A stretch of 64,000 nt of DNA from Phycisphaerae bacterium (lineage in GTDB: Bacteria > Planctomycetota > Phycisphaerae > Phycisphaerales > SM1A02), in NCBI GenBank assembly GCA_016795065.1, contig JAEUIU010000021.1:1-64000 (forward strand), read 5' to 3'. Of this stretch, positions 28,501 through 36,415 are shown piece by piece. The notes under the pieces are model-generated. The model did not search any database and was not told the origin of the DNA. It saw nothing but the letters and a program-made list of their open reading frames with translations. The translations under genes were made by a program, and so were the position numbers. How positions within the stretch are numbered: position 1 is the stretch's first letter; every line of letters begins with the position of its first letter.

Positions 28501-28591
28501 CGAGTGCTGTGGACGCGACGAAGGCACCAACCGTCGACATCGCGACGACCCTTGGAATCAAGACCTGTTGTTGCCGGGTGTGTGGACGCAT
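25565..28591 (-). CDS. Large secreted beta-helix-like repeat protein with dockerin
   Basis: 1008 residues. After a signal peptide (core VVAMSTVGAFVASTALAG) comes a domain opening ATWIGPPEGIWSAPGNWSTG, typical of planctomycetal and autotransporter-like surface proteins. About 800 residues of short beta repeats follow, rich in phrases such as NQGLLEATTGTLSFFGS and NAGTIEAVDGGTVRIAAG; the pattern fits a right-handed beta-helix. The C-terminus is a paired dockerin (LDGDGTIGPGDLATLLGAWG, then LDDDGSVGASDLAVLLGMWP). It starts 2 nt after the stop of the upstream gene, so it is the last gene of a three-gene operon. Homologous to its upstream neighbour throughout. Confidence 0.9.
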   Translation of the reverse strand: MRPHTRQQQVLIPRVVAMSTVGAFVASTALAGDLEATWIGPPEGIWSAPGNWSTGTVPLNGAQTYVVLIDGGTRRSSFVTLDLNATVSGLVVDANDLLKVKNGRTLGIDASILDLHGTIEVASVGLPTRVLAWRDLLQTGGVIALGSSAQNRIESFPGKRWTLAEGAVIQGSGTFAPGMLSNHGLIEATAGNGLVLSALAASENQGTMRAVGSLLQLTCGTLSGPGAIVAGAGGTVQLKAGALSLQTFEAVEDGSMQIQPGSSGFITLTNATVEGLATQLNGTVNLGTTLTLGGGAEYRVAANAKLFFEPPNVTLAAPAGGSVQLMGSGTTVSSSSTATVLTIAPGCTLRGVGQSQSISILQQGTIRADGVGTLAIGSGTFDNQGLLEATTGTLSFFGSTISNTGQIRAVGTGVFRVASSPLDNAGTIEAVDGGTVRIAAGATLRHGLVDASDGTFLVGDTGTAPVLEGLSVLGDVTVETGTSAVIQGSQSFLDRVVLRPNASLLVKGAFTLLGDGFDGVRMGQASTLAPADGTSSLLLAFGSTIDGEGTITCPLTVFGEVRGTEGVGITVTAPVANNGVLSSVNAPLTLKADVTNGGTATIRRESGELLTLIDCKISGGMLESLGEGAIDTNVSTPSANVTLSSLAIHGPLIARAGLILSGTIVNAGVITVQGDEGLSSIAVSVSPNVTLSGTGELVLAPGSHVSLRGGGALVNGPTHTIRGEGALGAGTLAITNAGTVHSEAGGFLIQPPTSGFTNSGTLSAVDGDVIILGGTFVQSGTIEVGPERLFFRDQALTQTSGSLKVNGTLMLGSGALTIAGGAIRGGGSVVAPLVVNAALVDPDASDGSKSGSDFGTLSALSLTMSSLSTTRLDIGGAGAGQHDAIDVTETAKLDGHLELAFDPDSPMAIGTSIVLLQAGGGFTGNFASISSNVPVSLMFGEEFVAAVVQGGLSNGADLDGDGTIGPGDLATLLGAWGPCVEAPCVADLDDDGSVGASDLAVLLGMWPQ

Positions 28592-28593
28592 CG

Positions 28594-30975
28594 TTAGCTC
28601 CAGTTCGCAAGGAGGAGCGAAAGGTCGGACGGTCCCACAAGGCCGTCTCCGGTCAGGTCACCGAGTTCGCACGCGCCGTCGGCCGGTCCCCATGCGCCGA
28701 GGAGGAGGGCGAGGTCCATGACGCCGACCGCCCCGTCGCCGTTCAGGTCACCCACCGAGCCAACGGACTCGTTGAACTTGATGGAGACGGTTGTCAACGA
28801 GGTGATCAGTGAGATGGGTGCACAGGTCTCGAAGGAGGAGAACGTCCCCGTGACCAACGTCCCCTGGATGATCGGGAGAATCGTCCCGGCTGGAATGGTC
28901 GTGCCGGGGGTGACCGAGACGCGAAGCGTCCCGCCGAGCGTCACCCCTCCTGCGGCGAGCTTCCCCCACTGACCTGCCGCAGCGCCATGCACCTCGACCT
29001 CCACCGCCGCCGCCGCACCCAGAGTCACGGAACCGGTGACGAGCGTCCCCACCGGATCACCCGGATGAAGCACCCCGTCGTTGACGGTCAAGGGACCGAC
29101 GACCTGTCCGTTCCCTTCAAGCCTGCCTCCGGAGAGCACATTCGACGTGGCTGTGAGCGTGCCCCGCACGAGCGTGGTGCCCGCATTCTGGGGGTAGCTG
29201 CCGATCCGCTCCAGCGTGCGACCTGATTCCACGATGACCGTGCCGACATTCAGGAACGGACCCGAGGAAAGAAGGAGGTTGCCCGTCTTCGCCCACAGCA
29301 GCCCCTGGTTGAACGTGCCCAGCGATGAAGGGGGATCGATCTTCAGTTGCGCCGTCAATGCGATGATCTCGCCTTCGTTGATGATCGCCAGATCGCTGTC
29401 TCCGAGCGCGCCATAGCCGGCAATCGTCCGTCCCGGTCCGAGCCGAAGGAGCGCCAAGGGGAGGTCGGTTTGGATGCCCACACACCCCGCCGCCGTGCTC
29501 CAGGTGCCTTCGCCCTCGATCGAGCTGACCGTCGAGACCAACCTGATTTGCTGACAGAGTGCAGCGGTCAGGTCGCCATGATGAACCAGCGTGCCTCCCA
29601 ACCCCATCGTGCCACTGCTGATGGTGACGTCGCCTTCGATCGTGAGCGACTCGACGGTCCCACCGGCAACGAAAATCTCGCCACCGCTGGAACGAACCAA
29701 TCCTCCATACACCCATCCCCCAATGATGACCTCGCCGCCGTTGGTTGCCTCGATGATGCCGGCGGCGTTGTCGACGATCGCACCTGCCGTCACGAGGCCG
29801 CCATTGGCCTGGATCAACCCCTCGTTGTGCAGCACGGTCGGGGGATTTGTGACGAGATCAATTTGTTCGCCGATCCCAGCGCGTACCAGGGTCTGGTTCA
29901 CGAGGTCACCACCTACGTTTCCGGTACCAGACACAAGCACATCCGGCGGAAGCGTCAGGGTTGCGCCTTCGCCACCCACCAGATAGGAGGAATCGTCGTC
30001 CAGCGTGATGGCACAGGGGCCCTGAATGGTGGCCTCGCCGGCGCTGGAGATCGCTCCGTCATTCACCAAGATGGTGCCGTCGAAAACGACCGCCCCCCTG
30101 AGCCAGAGCGTTCCTGGCCCGGCGTGCGTCACAGCTCCAATCACCGAGCAGTCCCGAAGTTCGAGGCCTCCGGAGTTCGATGGCTCCATCCGAATGCTGC
30201 CGGCAGGGGACTCGGCCACGATCTGGCCGCCGACGATGATCCCTCCACCGAGGACGACGGGCGCCTGTTCCGAGGCAATGAGCCCCTGCGTGTTGTCGAG
30301 AAACCCCTTGCTGATCTTGAGCTGGGCGCTCTTCGCCCGAAGGACCCCAGCATTCTGGCTCTCTTTGGAGGAGTGCATCGTCAGAACGATTCCTCCTCCG
30401 GTGGTCGCTTCGATCAATCCCTGATGGGTGAGAAGTCCGTTGGAACCCCCGATCGTGCCGTTTCCACTGATGCGAAATCCGGGCATGATCGTGAGCCGAT
30501 CGTCTGTGCCCATCGAGAGGAGGGCGCCGAGTCCCGGTCCAAGTTGGATCTCACCCGCGCCGCCGATCCATGTTGACTCGAAAAACGCAAGCTGATCGGT
30601 CAACGCGGAGGCGCCGCTCAAAATGATCAGCCCATCGACGATCAGCGGCCCCTTTGCGATGGTCAGGGACACGGCATCGGTCACCACGACCGACGACGAG
30701 GCGCCAACAAAAAGCGTATCGACGGTCGGCGTGCTGTCGATCGTCACGGACGCGCCACCGCGAGGATCGATCGAGACGGTGTAGGTGGTCTGGAACGTGT
30801 TGTCTGGCACCACCGCAGGGTTCCAGAGGCGGGCCGACTCCCATGGCCCGGCGCCGCCGACCCAGGTGCTGGTGACGACCTCCGCCCCCGCCGATGAGGC
30901 GAACGCCAGGAGGACGATCGCGATCGCGCCGCGCCCACTCCTGATGCGGCCGTCGCCGGAACGCTCTCCGAACAT
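28594..30975 (-). CDS. Secreted beta-helix-like repeat protein with dockerin (paralogue of next gene)
   Basis: 793 residues from the ATG at 30975, chosen because AGGAGG lies 6 nt upstream. An ATG at 30990 overlapping the previous stop as ATGA is an alternative. The signal peptide (core GAIAIVLLAFASSAGA) is followed by STWVGGAGPWESARLWNPAV and about 600 residues of beta repeats (LIEATTGGGIVLTMHSSKES, GIIEATNGGEVIIGG). It ends in a paired dockerin (LNGDGAVGVMDLALLLGAWG, then LTGDGLVGPSDLSLLLANWS). The order of repeats parallels the downstream paralogue, pointing to tandem gene duplication. Likely cell-surface or extracellular. Confidence 0.88.
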   Translation of the reverse strand: MFGERSGDGRIRSGRGAIAIVLLAFASSAGAEVVTSTWVGGAGPWESARLWNPAVVPDNTFQTTYTVSIDPRGGASVTIDSTPTVDTLFVGASSSVVVTDAVSLTIAKGPLIVDGLIILSGASALTDQLAFFESTWIGGAGEIQLGPGLGALLSMGTDDRLTIMPGFRISGNGTIGGSNGLLTHQGLIEATTGGGIVLTMHSSKESQNAGVLRAKSAQLKISKGFLDNTQGLIASEQAPVVLGGGIIVGGQIVAESPAGSIRMEPSNSGGLELRDCSVIGAVTHAGPGTLWLRGAVVFDGTILVNDGAISSAGEATIQGPCAITLDDDSSYLVGGEGATLTLPPDVLVSGTGNVGGDLVNQTLVRAGIGEQIDLVTNPPTVLHNEGLIQANGGLVTAGAIVDNAAGIIEATNGGEVIIGGWVYGGLVRSSGGEIFVAGGTVESLTIEGDVTISSGTMGLGGTLVHHGDLTAALCQQIRLVSTVSSIEGEGTWSTAAGCVGIQTDLPLALLRLGPGRTIAGYGALGDSDLAIINEGEIIALTAQLKIDPPSSLGTFNQGLLWAKTGNLLLSSGPFLNVGTVIVESGRTLERIGSYPQNAGTTLVRGTLTATSNVLSGGRLEGNGQVVGPLTVNDGVLHPGDPVGTLVTGSVTLGAAAAVEVEVHGAAAGQWGKLAAGGVTLGGTLRVSVTPGTTIPAGTILPIIQGTLVTGTFSSFETCAPISLITSLTTVSIKFNESVGSVGDLNGDGAVGVMDLALLLGAWGPADGACELGDLTGDGLVGPSDLSLLLANWS

Positions 30976-30986
30976 CGCACGCCTCC

Positions 30987-33386
30987 TCATGAACATGCTC
31001 CCCACGCGCCGAGGAGGACCGCCAAGTCGCCAGCGCCCACCACGCCATCCTCGTTGAGGTCCGCGGACCCCGTCCCGCCCCAGGCGCCGAGAACAACCGC
31101 CAGATCCGTCGCCCCGACGACCGCGTCGCCATCGAGGTCGCCAAGGCAGTTCGCGCACGCGGCCACTCGCTCGCAGAGGGCAAGCTCGCTCTTGAGGAAA
31201 GCAAGAAGCTCGGTGCGGCCATCTCCATCGAGGTCGACCAGGACGCCATTCTGGGCTTCTCCGCCAATACTCGCCGCCGAGTGAAACGCAAACGTGCCCA
31301 GCCCGTCGTTGGCGAGCCGCCATGACACACCGGTCTTCTCGAACACCACATGAAGGTCGGGGTCGCCGTCGAAGTCGTCATCCTCGAACTCGATCGTCGC
31401 GAGGTCATTGGATGTGGTGATGAGAGTCGCCTCGCCAAACGCGCCCGTCCCGTCGCCGAGACGCACCTGAATCGTCCCACCGACCGTCGCGGCGGTCACC
31501 AAGTCAGGTCGCCCATCGACATTCACATCCACGATCCGAGGCCTGCTGGGTGACTCGCCCACCGGGTACTCGGTCGGGGTCCCAAAACCGCCCTGCCCAT
31601 CGTTAGGCCAGATCGAGACGGTTTCCGCGTTGTAGTTCGTCAGGGCCAAGTCGAGATCTCGGTCCGCATCGAGATCCGCAAGCTGGGTTGAGTATGCCCC
31701 GTCGCCCGCCAGCATCTCGATCGGTTCGGCAAAGGAACCCACACCCACGCTCAGGATGACACTGAACCGGTCGTGTGCCCACTCCGAGACGATGACGTCT
31801 GGCAGGCCGTCGCCATTCAGATCACCCACGCTCACATCGTCGGGGCGCTCTCGGGTGGCCACCGTGGTCGTCGCATCGAAGTGACCATCGCCATCGTTCC
31901 AGCGAATGCTCACAGTGTTCGATGGCCAGCCACAGATCACCAAGTCGACGTCGCCGTCCATGTCCATGTCATGCTTGTCGATGCCAATCCCGTCCGTCCC
32001 AGGATAGATCTCGGGCTCAGCGAGGGCCACCTCGCCGCGTTCATTGCTGATATTCCGGTTGAGGAAAAACCCGGAGTTGGACGAGCTGACGTAGAAGAGC
32101 GTGACAAGGTCCTGATCCCCGTCACCATCTGCGTCGAAGTGGACCGACCAACGAACGGACGGATTGCCCAAAGGCGAGAGGATCGGGCTGTCGAAGCCCT
32201 TCCCACGGTGGTTGCGGAGGCACCCGACGACGTCCGAGTTGCGATACGCGACGACCACGTCACAGTCTCCGTCGGCATCGATGTCGGCAAGTCGCATCGC
32301 CGTCGGATCCACACTCGCCTTCAGCACCGTGGCGGAGGCGAAGAGTCCCTTGCCATTGTTTGGGGCAATGAGAACGCTGCTTGGCTGTCTCGCGATGACG
32401 ACGTCCGGCCCTGCGTAACCATCCACGTCGGCAAGTTCGATGAAACTGAGTTTGGTCGTCGACGACGACGCGAACGAATTCGGCGCTTGGGGAACGAACG
32501 TACCGATGCCGTTGTTCAGGTATACCCGATACCTCGACTCCGAGGTCGAGTTCTCGAACGCGGCGATGTCGTTGTCCCCGTCGTTGTCAAGATCCGCCGC
32601 AGCGATTCCGACGATAGCGGCCGGCGCCGAGCTGAACGGTCCGGCGTGGAGCGTTCCGCCTTCGCTGCTCAGCACGCTCAACCCGTTCGGGCTCGCTACG
32701 GCAACGATCGCATCCTCGAGACCATCGCCCGTCACGTCCTTCACCACCAGGCACTGGACGCCCTCGACGGGCGATCCTGTGATCACCATCGGAATGGGCG
32801 CCTCGAAGGTACCGTCGCCGACGCCCCGACGGGTGTCCGTATCGCCTGCGGTACGGGTCAGGAGATCGAGGACCCCGTCGTTCCCCGTGTCCAGAAGTCG
32901 CACAACCAACGAACAGGTCATGGCGACCGGGCCGAGAGACGTGAATTGGCCTCGCCCATCATTCAGGTAGACCTGATACTGACACGGCGTCTGCTGAACG
33001 ACCACCACATCCAGGTCGTCATCACCATCGACGTCGCCGAGGTCGATGTCAAGGACTCGTGCTCCGCCAGGAAGATCGACTCGCGTCGGATCGGCAAGCG
33101 GACCGTCGCGAAAGAGCCAGAGCGAAAGCGTGGAAATCGCGGTCTTGCCCCCCGTGACCCAGTCGATGGTCCCGTCTCCATCGAGGTCACCCAGCGCCAG
33201 CGACGACGGGCTGTCTCCAGCAGGAAAGACCCGAGCCTGCAACCGGAGACAGTCGTCGGCGTCGGCGGCACCGACCCAAGCGGTCGGGGCAAGGATGCCC
33301 GACGCAACGACCGAGAGCAGCACACGGCTCGCGCTCGGCGCCCGCCTCCGGAACGCGAACGATTCTGCTCGCGTCCTCGCACTCAT
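30987..33386 (-). CDS. Secreted FG-GAP/VCBS repeat propeller with dockerin
   Basis: 799 residues from ATG 33386; an ATG at 33422 would add 12 residues. A signal segment (core RVLLSVVASGILAPTAWVGA) precedes many FG-GAP/VCBS units with the calcium-binding pattern LGDLDGDGTIDWV, LGDVDGDDDLDVVVV, LADIDADGDCDVVVAY and VGDLNGDGLPDVIV. These are typical of integrin-alpha-like propellers. The C-terminus holds a paired dockerin (LDGDAVVGATDLAVVLGAWG, then LNEDGVVGAGDLAVLLGAWG). Stop codon overlaps the possible ATG of the next gene, so it heads the three-gene operon. Likely Ca2+-binding surface protein. Confidence 0.9.
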   Translation of the reverse strand: MSARTRAESFAFRRRAPSASRVLLSVVASGILAPTAWVGAADADDCLRLQARVFPAGDSPSSLALGDLDGDGTIDWVTGGKTAISTLSLWLFRDGPLADPTRVDLPGGARVLDIDLGDVDGDDDLDVVVVQQTPCQYQVYLNDGRGQFTSLGPVAMTCSLVVRLLDTGNDGVLDLLTRTAGDTDTRRGVGDGTFEAPIPMVITGSPVEGVQCLVVKDVTGDGLEDAIVAVASPNGLSVLSSEGGTLHAGPFSSAPAAIVGIAAADLDNDGDNDIAAFENSTSESRYRVYLNNGIGTFVPQAPNSFASSSTTKLSFIELADVDGYAGPDVVIARQPSSVLIAPNNGKGLFASATVLKASVDPTAMRLADIDADGDCDVVVAYRNSDVVGCLRNHRGKGFDSPILSPLGNPSVRWSVHFDADGDGDQDLVTLFYVSSSNSGFFLNRNISNERGEVALAEPEIYPGTDGIGIDKHDMDMDGDVDLVICGWPSNTVSIRWNDGDGHFDATTTVATRERPDDVSVGDLNGDGLPDVIVSEWAHDRFSVILSVGVGSFAEPIEMLAGDGAYSTQLADLDADRDLDLALTNYNAETVSIWPNDGQGGFGTPTEYPVGESPSRPRIVDVNVDGRPDLVTAATVGGTIQVRLGDGTGAFGEATLITTSNDLATIEFEDDDFDGDPDLHVVFEKTGVSWRLANDGLGTFAFHSAASIGGEAQNGVLVDLDGDGRTELLAFLKSELALCERVAACANCLGDLDGDAVVGATDLAVVLGAWGGTGSADLNEDGVVGAGDLAVLLGAWGACS

Positions 33387-33612
33387 CTTGGCCGCCCCCG
33401 CTCGCTTTGCATGGAACACCACCGCGCTCCTACCGCTGATGACTTGTATTGTTCGCCACGATTCGCCCGAGTGTAGTCAGGACACTTTGCGAACGTATCG
33501 AGAATGTCGCGATCCGATCGAAACACGACCGGGCGGGCTTTTTCCGCAGGGCCTCCCGCCGCGCGCCGTGCCCAGTCCTCGCTCCTGCGCTCGTCACGCT
33601 CCCGCATATTGC

Positions 33613-34161
33613 CTACGAAGGCCGTGGCGCCAGCGTTCGGATCACGCGAGCCTCGACCACCTTCGGGTCGTCCTGCAGGTCGTCTATCAGCATCTCCATC
33701 TTCCGCGGTCGCTTTCCCGCCGGCTTGCGAAGCTCGATGACCCATAAGGAGGCATGACGCTTGTATCGCCGCAGCGGCTTCGGCACCCAACCGTCGTCCA
33801 CGGAATAGAACGAGGCGTTACCAATGCGTGTACGGTGTTCGAGCTTCTCGTCGTTGATGATCCAAATGTCATCCAGCCGCTTGCCGCGCAGGTGGGCAAT
33901 CGAGATGGGGAAGCAGAAGACGGCAAGCACGGTGAACGATGCGACATTGGGGGACTTCTGACCGCCGAGCATGGCGACAAACCACACGACGAAGAGCGTG
34001 AGGTAGGTGAGCGATCCAAGATGGGCCATCCGCCAGACCCACGGCGACGCCTCACGCAGGAGGACCGTCCAGTCCACCGGGAGTTGCGTCGTCCCGCACT
34101 CTGGGCATTTCGGGCTCGAGTTCGGATCGGAGTGGTAGCCGCACTCGACGCAGGGTCGCAT
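33613..34161 (-). CDS. Zinc-ribbon membrane protein of unknown function
   Basis: 182 residues from ATG 34161, just before the zinc ribbon CVECGYHSDPNSSPKCPECG (four Cys, residues 3-22). Two hydrophobic segments follow at about 50-72 (LGSLTYLTLFVVWFVAML) and 75-95, then a soluble C-terminal part ending in basic and acidic stretches. Starts 43 nt after the btaB stop on the same strand, so it may be co-transcribed with btaAB. No named family recognised; small zinc-ribbon membrane proteins are common in planctomycetes. Confidence 0.78.
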   Translation of the reverse strand: MRPCVECGYHSDPNSSPKCPECGTTQLPVDWTVLLREASPWVWRMAHLGSLTYLTLFVVWFVAMLGGQKSPNVASFTVLAVFCFPISIAHLRGKRLDDIWIINDEKLEHRTRIGNASFYSVDDGWVPKPLRRYKRHASLWVIELRKPAGKRPRKMEMLIDDLQDDPKVVEARVIRTLAPRPS

Positions 34162-34204
34162 CACGCCGTGAAGTGTGACGCGCGGCGGAGCCGCGTGCAA
34201 TACC

Positions 34205-34867
34205 CTATTGGCCGCGTCTCGTTCCCGTGCAAACGAAGTAGCGCCAAAGCCCGCGGTAGGCCCGCCGCACCTCCACTCGCTCCATCGCGAACGTTCGTTC
34301 AAGCATGGGCAGGAGTTGCCCGCTCATGCGGACATGATTCACGCCCATCCAACGCTCAAACGAGCGAAGCGGCGTGTCGTGAAAGTCGACCGCAATGAAG
34401 CGTCCGCGCTGAGAAAGGTCGTTGTGGGCACTGACGATTGCGGCTTCGGCCCCCCCTCCGAACATCGAAAGCGCGTACGACGTCACGATCAAGTCGAAGC
34501 CGCCGCGGACCCCGAGCGCCGCGGCCGACGGCATTGCGTAGGCGCGGCGAACCAGCCTCACTCGGCTCCCGTGGGCTCGCACGGTGCGCTCCGCGACCCC
34601 AAGCATCGAATCGGAAAGGTCCAGACCGATGAGCGTGGCCCTCGGAAATCGTCTCGCGGCGGCATCCAGAATGACGCCGGTTCCGCAGCCGATCTCGAGG
34701 ATCGAGCGCGGCGCGAACGTCTCAGGGAGTTCCCCCAGAAGGGACGACCGCCCGAAGAGGAACGACCAGCGCGTTGCGTTGTAGATCCGGGAGTGAAATC
34801 GGTAGTAGCGGGCCAGCGACGCCGCATTCGCTGCGGCGGAAACAGGGTATGTGCTGTCAGCATTCAT
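34205..34867 (-). CDS. btaB: BtaB-like S-adenosylmethionine methyltransferase (betaine lipid synthesis)
   Basis: 220 residues from ATG 34867. Class I SAM fold: motif I ILEIGCGTGVILDAA, then LIGLDLSDSMLGVA. The N-terminal signature RIYNATRWSFLFGR is characteristic of BtaB, which N-trimethylates diacylglycerylhomoserine to the betaine lipid DGTS in the cytoplasmic membrane. The start codon lies 1 nt past the btaA stop (TGAGATG), so translation is coupled, as expected for partners of one pathway. In other bacteria DGTS replaces phospholipids under phosphate limitation. No Pho box could be recognised here. Confidence 0.85.
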   Translation of the reverse strand: MNADSTYPVSAAANAASLARYYRFHSRIYNATRWSFLFGRSSLLGELPETFAPRSILEIGCGTGVILDAAARRFPRATLIGLDLSDSMLGVAERTVRAHGSRVRLVRRAYAMPSAAALGVRGGFDLIVTSYALSMFGGGAEAAIVSAHNDLSQRGRFIAVDFHDTPLRSFERWMGVNHVRMSGQLLPMLERTFAMERVEVRRAYRGLWRYFVCTGTRRGQ

Positions 34868-34868
34868 C

Positions 34869-35891
34869 TCAAAGCACCTCACCGACGTGCATGCTGCCGT
34901 AGGTGCCGACGCGATCGATCGGGTGGAGCCGGGCCGCCGTCGCGGTGTCCCACCGAAGTCGCTTGGCGATGTCCTTCGGAACAAACGAAAGATCAGGGGC
35001 AGCGGAGCGAAGGAGAACGCGCGAGCCTGGACGGCTGTTGGCGAAGATCAGCTCCCACTCCTCGCGGAGAGCCTCGGGATCGTGGGCCGCGAGCCAGTCC
35101 TGATGGTCGAGGAGGACGAAATGGGTGTAGTCACCCGGATTGTCACGAAGGAAGCCGCTGACGGTCGTGGTGTGGGTGGCAATTCGATCAACGCGCTGGG
35201 CAAGGACCTGTGCGAACTCCCGTCGCAGGTAGTTCGGGCAGCATGATCGCGTGTAGCGGCCGGTCATATAGACGCGCCAAAAATAGTTCTCCGCGATCGG
35301 CAATTCGGCCATGACGTGACGGAGCTTGTCGCGCACGAATCCAACCAGGCCGCCCGGATGCGATTCGAGAATGAGTCGGATCTGCGGCCGGGGCACGCCT
35401 AGGAGCGCCATCACCGAGGGCTGGCGCACCAGCCATCGGGTCACGCCGCTCCACACCACCGGCTCGAGCGCCGAGAAGGCTGCACGCTGCTCCCCACGAT
35501 CCGGGGCATTCAAGAGCCGATCAACCAGCTCGCCATGACGACGGCTGCCGCGGACAATCGCATTGCGGAGAAGCCACGCCGCAAGTCCGCTCCCACCTCG
35601 ATAGTAGAAGCTGCCGCGCGTGCCGCCGGGATCGAAGTAGTCCGCGCGGCGCTCCCAATAGGCTTGCGCCGGGGCGGACAAGGTGTGCCTGACGCTTTCC
35701 AGGATCGAGCGATATCGCGGCGACGCGCCGTCTCCGAAGAGCGCGAAGAGCCGCTCGTGGTCACCCGTGGCGAGGATCGCCCGCTTCAGGTCGAGAAGCG
35801 CGTTCTGCCGAGCGTTCATGTCGACGGCGTGGATCTCGGCGGGATCGTCGAGAAGGTAGTCAAGCGCGTTGCAGCCGGCGCTCGTGATCAT
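34869..35891 (-). CDS. btaA: BtaA-like 3-amino-3-carboxypropyltransferase, N-terminally truncated
   Basis: DUF3419/BtaA family: ITSAGCNALDYLLDDPAEIH, AVDMNARQNALLDLK, ENYFWRVYMTGRY and a C-terminal HFVLLDHQDWL. BtaA transfers the aminocarboxypropyl group of SAM to diacylglycerol. Recognisable similarity starts only at about VVVMITSAGC (35891-35903). The usual N-terminal segment of roughly 50-70 residues is missing, because to the right of about 35905 the DNA encodes a dockerin protein on the other strand. The frame stays open to 36020 but that part is antisense to the dockerin gene. From ATG 35891 the product is 340 residues against about 400 usual. Activity is doubtful unless the junction is an assembly artefact. 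Confidence 0.82.
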   Translation of the reverse strand: MITSAGCNALDYLLDDPAEIHAVDMNARQNALLDLKRAILATGDHERLFALFGDGASPRYRSILESVRHTLSAPAQAYWERRADYFDPGGTRGSFYYRGGSGLAAWLLRNAIVRGSRRHGELVDRLLNAPDRGEQRAAFSALEPVVWSGVTRWLVRQPSVMALLGVPRPQIRLILESHPGGLVGFVRDKLRHVMAELPIAENYFWRVYMTGRYTRSCCPNYLRREFAQVLAQRVDRIATHTTTVSGFLRDNPGDYTHFVLLDHQDWLAAHDPEALREEWELIFANSRPGSRVLLRSAAPDLSFVPKDIAKRLRWDTATAARLHPIDRVGTYGSMHVGEVL

Positions 35892-35906
35892 CACCACGAC
35901 GCGGAA

Positions 35907-36278
35907 GGCGTGCTCATCGACACGCTTTCCTATGGCGATGAGGCCTTCCCCGGCTCCATCCGCACGCAGAACATGAGTGGCTGGACTGTGAGCGGCATTG
36001 GCCTCAACGACCCCTATCAATGGCAGCTCTCGGCCGCCGGCGACCAGCAGCAGTCAGTGATCTCTACCGGAGGCGCGATCGGCAATCCTTGCTCGTTCAC
36101 GCGTCCCGTCGTTCTTGTTTCCAGTGACCTCAATGCGGACGGCCACGTCGATGCCGCCGATCTGGCGATCCTCCTAGGCGCCTGGGGCTCCTGTGCCGGG
36201 TGCCCTGCTGATCTGGATGCCAACGGTACCGTCGACGCGGCGGATCTGGCGATCCTCCTCGGCGCTTGGTCGCTCTAG
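35907..36278 (+). pseudogene. C-terminal fragment of a dockerin protein, truncated at the btaA junction
   Basis: Readable from about 35907 (GVLIDTLSYGDEAFPGSIRT) through TVSGIGLNDPYQWQL to a paired dockerin (LNADGHVDAADLAILLGAWG, then LDANGTVDAADLAILLGAWS) and stop. There is no signal peptide or ribosome site; upstream the frame is antisense to btaA. The only internal ATG is at residue 23 of the fragment. The fragment is about 123 residues and looks undegraded, so the truncation is recent or artificial. Confidence 0.78.
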
Positions 36279-36350
36279 CCCGGAGCGTGGTCTCTCCCAT
36301 CGCCAACGGCATTGTGTAGTCCCGCCGCAGTGCCCCCACCATGACAGAAC

Positions 36351-36382
36351 GCACGGCGGATCTCGCGCGAGGTCGGCCGTGC
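36351..36382. terminator. Stem-loop between convergent dockerin genes
   Basis: GCACGGCGGATCTC pairs with GAGGTCGGCCGTGC across a 4-nt loop, with one mismatch and one G-U pair. It sits between converging stops at 36278 and 36416, where a bidirectional terminator is expected. No T-tract, so moderate confidence. Confidence 0.4.
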
Positions 36383-36415
36383 CGTTCCATCTGCCTTGAC
36401 GTTGCGTGTTCCTCT

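Noticed and set aside
31773..33476. 567-codon plus-strand frame
   Set aside because: Antisense to the FG-GAP protein and shows the reversed periodicity of its repeats.
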